A stretch of 13,740 bases of DNA, from contig CAYYHA010000100.1 in the NCBI GenBank assembly GCA_964471535.1, forward strand, positions 1-13,740. The letters are read 5' to 3'. Each line of letters begins with the position of its first letter. Positions within the stretch are counted from its first letter, which is position 1. This document shows positions 1 to 5,810 of the stretch, one piece after another. The position numbers and the translations under genes were made by a program. Source of the DNA: CAYYHA01 sp964471535 (GTDB lineage: Bacteria > Myxococcota > Myxococcia > SLRQ01). The notes beneath the pieces are model-generated. The model did no database searches. It was not told the DNA's origin and saw nothing but the letters and a program-made list of their open reading frames with translations.

Positions 1-66
1 ACCTCACGAAGGGGTGCGATCTCGCAAGGAGGCGCGATCTCCCCCCAGGTGCGACCTCACGCACGG
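1..66. repeat. Imperfect 17-18-bp tandem repeat, cut by the window edge
   Basis: Three units begin with GGTGCGAT, GGCGCGAT and GGTGCGAC at 13, 31 and 48, so the spacing is 18 and then 17 bp. The tail of an earlier unit (ACCTCACGAAGG, 1-12) matches the tail of the last unit (ACCTCACGCACGG, 54-66), so the array continues to the left of the window. It lies just downstream of the stop codon of the DUF547 gene on the minus strand. No hairpin with a T-run is visible, so I do not call it a terminator. It is probably an intergenic minisatellite. The number of copies outside the window is unknown. Confidence 0.6.
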
Positions 67-86
67 GGTCTCAAAGGAGCCTTCGA

Positions 87-917
87 TTACCGCGCCCGAA
101 CGTCGTTCAACGACCAATCGTACGGGATGTACTCGACCGGCGGATCGTCGTTCTGCGACGTGATGAACGCGGCGGTATCAGCGTCGGTGTGCGCCTTCAC
201 GTACAGCGGCACGCTTGCAGCCGCGCCATGCCAGCCTTCGGTCACGAAGTCCTCGCCGTACCACTCGAAGAGCTGCGTGACCCAAAGGCTGCCCGCCTCG
301 ACACGCACGTGGCGTCGATTGGATAGTGCCGCATCCGCCGCAGACTCGAGCTGCGCATCGACCGTTTCGCCGCGATAAGGCACCGGCTGCAGCTTCGGAC
401 ACCCCACCGATGCACAGAAGACGGCGAAGTGAATTCGCGGATCCTGAAAGCGCGGCCGGATCGTCTCGTGCTCGATCCCGTCGAGCGACACCGTGTACCC
501 GCCCACGACCCAGCGCACCTGCTTCCACGGATCCGGCAGGTCCATGATGGAGTCGACGGGATAATTGAGCGTGATGAGTTTCAGTGTGAATGCGTTGTAG
601 GCATTGATCAGGAGTGCCAGCTGCTCATCCCGACCCAAGGTCGTCAGGTCAACCTTGGCCACCTGTTCGAGATACGCATCCAGATCGCTCGGATCGTCGA
701 CCAGTGCCTGGTAGTCGACACGTCCGTCGTCCGGGTCGACGTGGGATAGGACGGGCTCGAAGCCGGAGTGATCGAAGCGGGCCGTTCCCTGCTGCAGACC
801 GAGATCCAACGCCTCCGTGAAGGAGAGCGCAGGCGTGCTCCCGCCCGGCGCGCAAGCGGCAAGCGCCCAGCCCGAGAGCACCCACCCGAGGAGTGGAACC
901 GCAAGCCCACGCTTCAT
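87..917 (-). CDS. DUF547-domain lipoprotein
   Basis: Predicted 276-residue exported lipoprotein of the DUF547 family, whose biochemical role is not known. The ATG at 917 is chosen because it is followed at once by a lipoprotein signal peptide: MKRG, a hydrophobic stretch, and the lipobox LAAC with the lipidated cysteine at residue 22. An in-frame upstream extension to 1034 would bury this signal inside the protein. Family marks are LINAYNAF near residues 103-110, a conserved HETIRPRF segment near 146 and FCASVGCP near 163-171, which carries two cysteines. A GGAG lies only two bases before the start, so initiation may be weak. The gene follows the YaeQ-family gene on the same strand after 180 bp in which I see nothing definite. 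The protein should sit on the periplasmic face of a membrane. No enzymatic function should be assumed. Confidence 0.85.
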   Translation of the reverse strand: MKRGLAVPLLGWVLSGWALAACAPGGSTPALSFTEALDLGLQQGTARFDHSGFEPVLSHVDPDDGRVDYQALVDDPSDLDAYLEQVAKVDLTTLGRDEQLALLINAYNAFTLKLITLNYPVDSIMDLPDPWKQVRWVVGGYTVSLDGIEHETIRPRFQDPRIHFAVFCASVGCPKLQPVPYRGETVDAQLESAADAALSNRRHVRVEAGSLWVTQLFEWYGEDFVTEGWHGAAASVPLYVKAHTDADTAAFITSQNDDPPVEYIPYDWSLNDVRAR

Positions 918-1097
918 GGCTCCATCTTGCGCCACTCGGTCAGGCGACTCAAGCACGCCCACGCTCGGCCGCCGCGGGTGCGGGCCGCATCGCTCTTGGG
1001 GCCCACAGCAGTCTCCCACCCACGTCGCTTCCATCGCCCGGTGCCCGGTGCCTGCTCGGGGTCTGGAACCACAGCGACACCTGCTCAGCTCCTCCGA

Positions 1098-1682
1098 TTA
1101 GGGCAACCAACGGCCTCCGACCCGCCGCGCCGAAACCGCCCCCAGCGCCCGGTGCACCGAAGCGCTCAGCGTCTCTCCCCGGTGATCGAGCCAGACCTGG
1201 CCCATCGCCTCGTCCACCGTCATCGTCACGGCGTCCCCATCGGCGAGCCGGTCACACAGAGGCTCCACGAGCCCCGGCCCGAAGGCCCAAGCCCGCACCC
1301 GATGCGGCGCACTCAGCCGCCGGCCCACGCTCGCGGCCCATCGCCCGAGTGTGCCCTGATCGCCCTTCACGACGTCTACCGCAAGATCCGGATACCTTCG
1401 CAGCAGGGCCTCGATCTTCTCTGCCGCCACCTGCCCGCATTCGATCCACTGCACCGGCCGGCCCCGCGCATCCACGCGGACGAGGTCGGGCTTGTGAGGC
1501 CCCCCCACCGCCCGCTCGATGCAGAGGCCCTCGCTGTAGAAGAGTCCGTAGGCGAGGAGCTTCATCGCCACATGCGCCCCCGATTCACCGGCCCGGCGCT
1601 CGAGCATCAGCCGCTCCGTGTGACCGAAGACGCCGGCTGCCTCGTTGGAGACGGTCAGGTTCAGGCGCAGCGTTTTCGTCAT
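1098..1682 (-). CDS. YaeQ-family protein
   Basis: Predicted 194-residue cytoplasmic protein resembling the YaeQ family (about 180 residues in E. coli). Members have a PD-(D/E)xK nuclease-like fold, but no settled function. The beginning MTKTLRLNLTVSN and the segment from RLMLERR through MKLLAYGLFYSEGL (about 24-52) match the YaeQ pattern of a helix rich in Arg, Leu and Ala after the first strands. PD at 65-66 and WIECG at 79-83 correspond to the family's D...WIELG region, where a Gly stands in place of the usual catalytic Lys of active nucleases. The ATG at 1682 is chosen because the family begins there. A longer reading frame to 1886 would translate the G-rich repeat into low-complexity Gly/Arg sequence. 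GGGGAG directly touches the ATG, which is unusually close for a ribosome-binding site. The assignment is by motif recall, not alignment. Confidence 0.72.
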   Translation of the reverse strand: MTKTLRLNLTVSNEAAGVFGHTERLMLERRAGESGAHVAMKLLAYGLFYSEGLCIERAVGGPHKPDLVRVDARGRPVQWIECGQVAAEKIEALLRRYPDLAVDVVKGDQGTLGRWAASVGRRLSAPHRVRAWAFGPGLVEPLCDRLADGDAVTMTVDEAMGQVWLDHRGETLSASVHRALGAVSARRVGGRWLP

Positions 1683-1733
1683 CTCCCCGCTTCGGACCCC
1701 GCGCTGCTCTTCACTGCGCCGTCCCAAGGGGCT

Positions 1734-1777
1734 CCCAACCCCGCCCCAACCCCGCCCCAGTCCCGTGCCAACCCCAT
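1734..1777 (-). repeat. Four-unit 11-bp G-rich tandem repeat upstream of the YaeQ gene
   Basis: On the plus strand the units are CCCAACCCCGC (1734-1744), the identical unit (1745-1755), CCCAGTCCCGT (1756-1766) and GCCAACCCCAT (1767-1777). On the minus strand, the sense strand of the gene starting at 1682, this gives a series of GGG/GGGG runs with short loops, a good G-quadruplex candidate about 50 bp before the start codon. The 11-bp period is close to one turn of the helix. Whether it forms a quadruplex or binds a protein is inference. Confidence 0.65.
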
Positions 1778-1861
1778 CTCGAAGCCCCAACCGCGGCTGA
1801 GTTCTCCCAAGCACTGCGTGCTTCCGAGGGCTGCATGTGCCCATTGCGGGTGAAGTCGCGT

Positions 1862-1892
1862 CGTCGCCGCGAGGCGACGCTCCCACCGGTGG
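1862..1892. repeat. REP-like palindromic element
   Basis: A perfect 7-bp stem, CGTCGCC (1862-1868) and GGCGACG (1873-1879), closes a GCGA tetraloop. It is followed by CTCCCAC and the 10-bp palindrome CCACCGGTGG (1883-1892). Read on the minus strand it starts TGGGAGCGTCGCC, the layout of REP elements (a GTGGGAG-type head followed by a GC-rich hairpin) known from many proteobacterial genomes. It lies between the PLP-enzyme gene stop (1926) and the YaeQ gene. With no run of T it is not a classical terminator. Only one copy is visible here, so repetitive status is inferred from shape. Confidence 0.5.
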
Positions 1893-1925
1893 CCCGGCCC
1901 ATCCCCGCCTGTGGCCACCCGCGCG

Positions 1926-3107
1926 CTAACCCAACGCCCGATCGAGATCCCTCCACAGATCCTCCACCGCTTCGATCCCCACCGCGAGCCGCATCAGCCC
2001 GTCCGAGATGCCCGCCACCAGCCGATCCTCGCGAGGCATCGAGTGGTGTGTCGTAGAAGCAGCATGGGTGACCAAGGTGCGCACATCCCCCAGGCTGACG
2101 GCCCGGGTCACGAGTTCGAAGCGGTCGTAGGCACGCCGGGCTGCCTCCAGCCCACCCGCAACCTCGAAGGCGAGAACCGCACCGTAGCCCCGCACCATCT
2201 GCCGCCTCGCCACCGCGTATGCAGGGTGCGTCTCGAGTCCTGGATAGTGCACGCGGGCGATCCTGCGATCCGATGCAAGTCGCCGGGCCAGCGTGAGCGC
2301 ACTCGCACTCGCTTGTGCCATCCGCACACCCAGGGTCTTCATGCCCCGCGCGATGAGCCAGGCGTTCATCGGAGCCAGCACCGCCCCCAGCGTCCGCGCT
2401 CCCTGGCGACGGGCCGCCTCGACGAGCTCGGCTCGGCCGCACACGATCCCACCGATCGCGTCGCCATGCCCGCACAGCGCCTTCGTCGCCGAGTGCACCA
2501 CCAGATCCGCACCCCACGAAAGCGGCTTCTGATGCCACGGGGTGGCGAAGGTGTTGTCCACGACGAGACGTGCTCCGGCGGAGCTGGCAAGCTGCGCGGC
2601 CGCCTCTAGGTCGGTCACTGCGAGCGTCGGATTCGCGGGCGTCTCCACGTAGAGGCAGCGGGTACGCTCCTCGAGTGCCGCTTCGATGGCCTCTGCACGC
2701 GTTGCGTCCACAAAGCTCGTCCGAATACCGAAGCGCGGCAGGTACTCGCGCAGGAGCACCGCAGTCTCCGCATAGAGTGCCCGTGGGGCTACGACGTGAT
2801 CCCCAGTCGATAGTCCACAAGTGAGCGCCGCATGAACGGCCGCCATCCCACTGGAGAACGCGGCTGCCGCTTCGGCCCCCTCGAGCCGCGCCACCTTTTC
2901 CTCCAGGGCGCGCACCGTGGGGTTGCCCCAGCGCGTGTAGATGTAGCCGTCGCGTTGCCCCTCGAAGCACGCCGCCGCCTCCGCCGCGTTCCGGAAAGCG
3001 AACGCGCTCGCCTGCACGATGGGGGGATCGAGGGCCCCCGTCTCGGGGCCTGGTGTCTCCCCCGCGTGGACTGCTGCCGTCAGGTCGTCCTCCGCCCGGT
3101 CCGCCAT
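1926..3107 (-). CDS. Cys/Met-metabolism PLP-dependent lyase or sulfhydrylase (methionine gamma-lyase / cystathionine gamma-lyase type)
   Basis: A 393-residue fold-type I PLP enzyme of the trans-sulfuration family, acting in the cytoplasm on sulfur amino acids. PLP-binding parts visible are Y57 and R59 in YTRWGNPT, SSGM at 85-88, D184 in DNTFATP, and the Schiff-base lysine K209 in HSATKALCGHGD. The carboxylate-binding R373 lies in LMRLAVGIE. The C-terminal SLGDVRTLVTHAASTTH resembles methionine gamma-lyases. The position of the cysteine important in methionine gamma-lyase (LYGC) is LYAE here (E114), so methionine cleavage is doubtful. Cystathionine gamma-lyase/synthase or O-acyl-homoserine sulfhydrylase activity is equally possible. 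The ATG at 3107 is preferred because the family starts near it. A GTG at 3167 would add 20 atypical residues and overlap the previous gene. No clear ribosome-binding site is seen. The gene follows the sialidase-like/TlpA gene after 25 bp, so co-transcription is likely. Confidence 0.88.
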   Translation of the reverse strand: MADRAEDDLTAAVHAGETPGPETGALDPPIVQASAFAFRNAAEAAACFEGQRDGYIYTRWGNPTVRALEEKVARLEGAEAAAAFSSGMAAVHAALTCGLSTGDHVVAPRALYAETAVLLREYLPRFGIRTSFVDATRAEAIEAALEERTRCLYVETPANPTLAVTDLEAAAQLASSAGARLVVDNTFATPWHQKPLSWGADLVVHSATKALCGHGDAIGGIVCGRAELVEAARRQGARTLGAVLAPMNAWLIARGMKTLGVRMAQASASALTLARRLASDRRIARVHYPGLETHPAYAVARRQMVRGYGAVLAFEVAGGLEAARRAYDRFELVTRAVSLGDVRTLVTHAASTTHHSMPREDRLVAGISDGLMRLAVGIEAVEDLWRDLDRALG

Positions 3108-3132
3108 GGCACGAGCATAGCGAAGCGCGTGC

Positions 3133-4833
3133 TCAAGGCGAGGGCAACGGAGGCCTATCACCGCCACCCGTCAGGCGCTCGAGCACCCGCACGAGGTCAG
3201 GGTCGTCCCGCTCGATAGGTCCTATGCGCGCGAAGACGCGCCGCCCCTTCCGGTCGAAGACGAAGGTCGCGGGCACGAACTCGACTCCAAAGAGACGGAA
3301 GCTCTCCCCGTGCCCATCCAGAGCGACTTCGTAGCGAAGACCCCGCTTTCGCACCACCTCCTTCACATCGGCGAGGGCGCTCTCGTCGTCGACGGAAATC
3401 CCTACGAAGCGCACACCAGGAAAGCGCCTGGCCAGCGCCGCGAGATGGGGCATCTCCGCAAGGCACGGCTGACACCACGTCGCCCACAGGTTCACCAAGA
3501 CAGGCGTTCCCGGCGCGAGCTCGACCTTTCCGCCATCGAGTGCAGGCAGTGTCCAGGTCGGAAGATTTCTGTCCGATTTTGACGCGCGTTCAAGCGGGGG
3601 CCGGCGGGCCTGCTCGTCGCCCCCGAGCGCTGGGATCTCCAAGAGAGGAATGCGCCGCCCGGCGAGCCCCGACCCGTTCGGCTTCGTGTAGACGACGAGC
3701 AGGGCATCGCCCTGCCGCGCGATCCGAGGGAAGCCGGCAGCACGGGAACGCTCCGTGCGGGAAACGGTCACCGTGCGTCCAAGCCGGCCGTTGCGCCCCA
3801 CCCGCCGGAGGCGAATCGCCGCCGCCGCTCCGGCGTTGTCCAGCCACGAGACGATGGCTTCCCCTTGCCCGAGCCACACCACGTCGACGCGACCGATGGG
3901 CGCGTGGCTCTTGGGCTCGGCGTCGATCTCGACGGGACGCTCGAATCCCTCCTCCTGCGTCCCGAAAGCAGCCCGTACCACGGGGGCGCCCTCGGCCATG
4001 GTGAACCACGCGACCACGGCCTCGCCCGCGCCGGCATCCACCGCAGGCCCGTTCACGGGACAGCCGGGGACCCGCCATCCGTCCGCATGCACCGTTCCAC
4101 GCCGGGCGTCGTCGCCGGCCCCCCACAAGAAGGCGATGTTGCGGATCTCGGCTGCGTCTCGATCCCGATACACCACGAGCGGTCCCTCGGAGGTGAGCAC
4201 CGCGTCGGTGGCACAGCACTCGCAGGTGCGCTGGTCCAGGATCTCTCGTGCAGCGATGCGAGAGGCATCGGGGCGGGGAATCGATGCCCGCCGCAGCATC
4301 ATGGCCCCGTCAGCTCGCAAGAGGGCCCGACCGTCGAGCCAGAAGACCTGCACCCCCTCGCCCGCAGGAAGCAAGGAGGGAAAGCCGAACTTCGCATCTT
4401 GGAGCGTCGGATGCAGCGACGGTGCCATGCGGAACCCGCCTCCCCCTGGCTTGGAGATCGCCAGGCGAAGCGCATAGCCCCGGCCGCCGCCCAGCTCGGG
4501 GAAGGTCACGTAGCTTCGCCCCCCGTGGACGAGCACCCGCGGCGTGTCGGCCCAGTTCGCGAGGATGCGGGTCCCTTCGTAGACGGTTTCCGGAAGCGAC
4601 CACCGCCTGCCGTCGTAGCGGGCGATTCGTACGCGCCGTCCCTTCGCCTTCCCGTCTGCGGCGGGCTCCACCCACACCGCGGTCACCCTCTGGCCGTCAC
4701 TGTAGAGGTGGGGCGCCGAGGCGCCGGCGCCCGCCGGCGGGTCCGCCGCCTCCCCCAGGGTCCCTCTTTGTGGCCACACCGCCCCGGCAGCGAGCAGAAG
4801 TGCCCCTGCGATCAGGCAGCGCAGCGCGTTCAT
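3133..4833 (-). CDS. Secreted sialidase-like (BNR-type) protein fused to a TlpA/thioredoxin domain
   Basis: A 566-residue exported protein with two parts. Residues 1-25 look like a signal peptide (MNALRCLIAGALLLAAGA). About 38-400 form a beta-propeller-like region with repeated short strands (VWVE, VFWLDG, LVVYRDRD, VVAWFTM, IVSWLDN, LLVVYTKPNG), resembling exo-alpha-sialidase-like proteins. It carries a CECC motif (204-207) and a GCPVNGP motif (C258) typical of one sialidase-like subgroup. About 423-560 is a TlpA-type thioredoxin domain with the active site WCQPC (C454, C457) and the cis-proline P521 in FVPATF. The domain probably works as a periplasmic or extracytoplasmic disulfide reductase, possibly on the cysteines of its own propeller. 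True sialidase activity is not claimed, since the catalytic residues were not identified. The ATG at 4833 overlaps the stop of the lipoprotein gene (ATGA), and no separate ribosome-binding site is evident. Confidence 0.82.
   Translation of the reverse strand: MNALRCLIAGALLLAAGAVWPQRGTLGEAADPPAGAGASAPHLYSDGQRVTAVWVEPAADGKAKGRRVRIARYDGRRWSLPETVYEGTRILANWADTPRVLVHGGRSYVTFPELGGGRGYALRLAISKPGGGGFRMAPSLHPTLQDAKFGFPSLLPAGEGVQVFWLDGRALLRADGAMMLRRASIPRPDASRIAAREILDQRTCECCATDAVLTSEGPLVVYRDRDAAEIRNIAFLWGAGDDARRGTVHADGWRVPGCPVNGPAVDAGAGEAVVAWFTMAEGAPVVRAAFGTQEEGFERPVEIDAEPKSHAPIGRVDVVWLGQGEAIVSWLDNAGAAAAIRLRRVGRNGRLGRTVTVSRTERSRAAGFPRIARQGDALLVVYTKPNGSGLAGRRIPLLEIPALGGDEQARRPPLERASKSDRNLPTWTLPALDGGKVELAPGTPVLVNLWATWCQPCLAEMPHLAALARRFPGVRFVGISVDDESALADVKEVVRKRGLRYEVALDGHGESFRLFGVEFVPATFVFDRKGRRVFARIGPIERDDPDLVRVLERLTGGGDRPPLPSP
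4830..4833 (-). other. ATGA start/stop overlap
   Basis: On the minus strand the ATG of the sialidase-like/TlpA gene (4833-4831) overlaps the TGA of the lipoprotein gene (4832-4830). The bases just upstream hold no Shine-Dalgarno sequence, so translation of the second gene probably depends on termination of the first. This supports a common transcript. Confidence 0.85.
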
Positions 4834-5348
4834 GGGCGCTCGAGGGGCAGGAGGACCTCGGTGCCCGCCTCGACGGGTCGGGCGATGACCGGTGTGCCCG
4901 GATGCTCCCCAGCCTCGATCACCGCGGCGCGGAGCTGGCGGATTCGGGCTGCGGCAGCCATGGGATCTGCGGGAACCTTCCACACCGCCACCTCCATCGG
5001 AGGGGATTGCCGCACCCGCCACGGCGCCTGCGCCGCAACGGGGCCGGAGAGGACCAGCGCGAGGTAGGCCTCGGTTCCCGAGGGGTAGAGCACGGCGAGC
5101 CCCACGACGGGCCAGCCGCGGGCCAGCGCCTCCTCCCGACTGCGGCGGATCGCCTCCGCTGCGCCGATGGCCGAGGGCGGCAGGGGCCGGATCGCGAGGA
5201 GCAGGGGACCGATGCTGCGCCGCTCGAAGGCCGGTGTCGGCGCTGGCGCCTCGGCCCGCGGCTCGGGTGCACTCCGGCACCCCGCCTGCGCGCACAGAAA
5301 GCCTAGCAGGAGCCAGAGGCCAAGGGTGTACGACGCAGTGCGTGGCAT
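4830..5348 (-). CDS. Small lipoprotein of unknown function
   Basis: A 172-residue protein that I do not recognise. It begins with a signal peptide (MPRTASYTLG, then a hydrophobic stretch) that ends in the lipobox QAGC, so the mature protein should be membrane-anchored by a lipid. A short Pro/Ala-rich linker (EPRAEAPAPTPA) follows. The rest looks like one compact alpha/beta domain, with alternating strands (GPLLLAIRPL, PVVGLAVLYP, AYLALVLSG, MEVAVWKVP, TEVLLPLE) and two helices. There is a faint likeness to the two-fold layout of GyrI-like small-molecule-binding domains, too weak to use as a name. The ATG at 5348 has a good ribosome-binding site (GGAAGGGG, about 8 bases upstream). It is the first gene of the likely three-gene unit with the sialidase-like/TlpA and PLP-enzyme genes. 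It is divergent, with 71 bp between starts, from the small membrane-protein gene. Confidence 0.7.
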   Translation of the reverse strand: MPRTASYTLGLWLLLGFLCAQAGCRSAPEPRAEAPAPTPAFERRSIGPLLLAIRPLPPSAIGAAEAIRRSREEALARGWPVVGLAVLYPSGTEAYLALVLSGPVAAQAPWRVRQSPPMEVAVWKVPADPMAAAARIRQLRAAVIEAGEHPGTPVIARPVEAGTEVLLPLERP

Positions 5349-5419
5349 CGAGTGCGCTTCCCCTTCCGTTCCTATCAGCCTAGCCTGGGTGGCCCGCGCC
5401 GACCACACTCTCGGGCACC

Positions 5420-5761
5420 ATGTCCTTCGAGGCATTCCAAGACACCTTCTGGAAGTACGTGCTGGTCGTGGTGCTCTTTGCCGTCTTTCTCGGCCTCGCG
5501 CAGTTGCAGGCGAGCCGCAGCCGCCCCTCCTACCGCCGCCACCGCCGTCGCCGCCACTCGCTGCCCCACTCGAGCAGCGGATCCGCCGGGGAGTCGGGCG
5601 CCGATGGCGAGCGCCCGGGGGACGGGGAGGACAGCCGGCGCGGGGGCCGAGGCGGCCTGTCGTTGGGGCTCTCGGTGGTCGCGATCCTGCTGTGCATCGC
5701 CGCGCTGGTGGTCATGTGGTACGCGGCCACCCTGGCGGCCCTCACTGGGCAGGGCTCGTAG
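5420..5761 (+). CDS. Small two-helix membrane protein, unknown function
   Basis: A 113-residue protein with two clear hydrophobic segments: about residues 12-30 (YVLVVVLFAVFLGLAQL) and about 81-108 (LSLGLSVVAILLCIAALV and on). Between them lies a hydrophilic loop that starts with an Arg/His-rich patch (33-46) and continues as a Ser/Gly/Asp/Glu-rich, probably disordered stretch. By the positive-inside rule the basic patch should face the cytoplasm, placing both ends outside. No family is recognised. Codon use is GC3-rich like its neighbours, which favours it over the antisense frame at 5375-5860. No good Shine-Dalgarno sequence precedes the ATG. It lies 49 bp before the kinase-like gene on the same strand and may be co-transcribed with it. 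Confidence 0.6.
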   Translation: MSFEAFQDTFWKYVLVVVLFAVFLGLAQLQASRSRPSYRRHRRRRHSLPHSSSGSAGESGADGERPGDGEDSRRGGRGGLSLGLSVVAILLCIAALVVMWYAATLAALTGQGS

Positions 5762-5799
5762 TTGATCCGGCAGGGACGCCGGTGGAGAATCGTGCCCCT

Positions 5800-5804
5800 G
5801 GAGG
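5800..5804 (+). promoter_or_regulatory. Ribosome-binding site of the kinase-like gene
   Basis: GGAGG lies six bases before the ATG at 5811. It is the strongest Shine-Dalgarno sequence in the window and fixes this start codon. The neighbouring genes have poor or no such site. Confidence 0.8.
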
Positions 5805-5810
5805 TGTTTC

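Noticed and set aside
924..952. Possible sigma-70 promoter before the DUF547 gene (TTGAGT, 17 bp, CAAGAT on the minus strand)
   Set aside because: The spacing is right, but the -10 matches only three of six bases and would leave almost no leader. It is within chance expectation.
768..2056. Overlapping plus-strand frames (361 and 387 codons) opposite the YaeQ and PLP-enzyme genes
   Set aside because: They are Pro/Arg/Ser/Ala-rich shadow sequence across three unrelated minus-strand features, with no family likeness.
3108..3167. GTG at 3167 as start of the PLP enzyme
   Set aside because: It would add 20 residues not typical of the family and overlap the stop of the previous gene. The ATG at 3107 fits the usual N-terminus.
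3865..5067. Long open frame on the plus strand opposite the sialidase-like/TlpA gene (400 codons)
   Set aside because: No domain is visible. The minus strand has the signal peptide, the CECC and WCQPC motifs and coupling to the previous gene.
5767..5782. CCGGC/GCCGG hairpin between the small membrane-protein gene and the kinase homologue
   Set aside because: The stem has only five base pairs with a six-base loop and no T-run. It is too weak for a terminator or a riboswitch.
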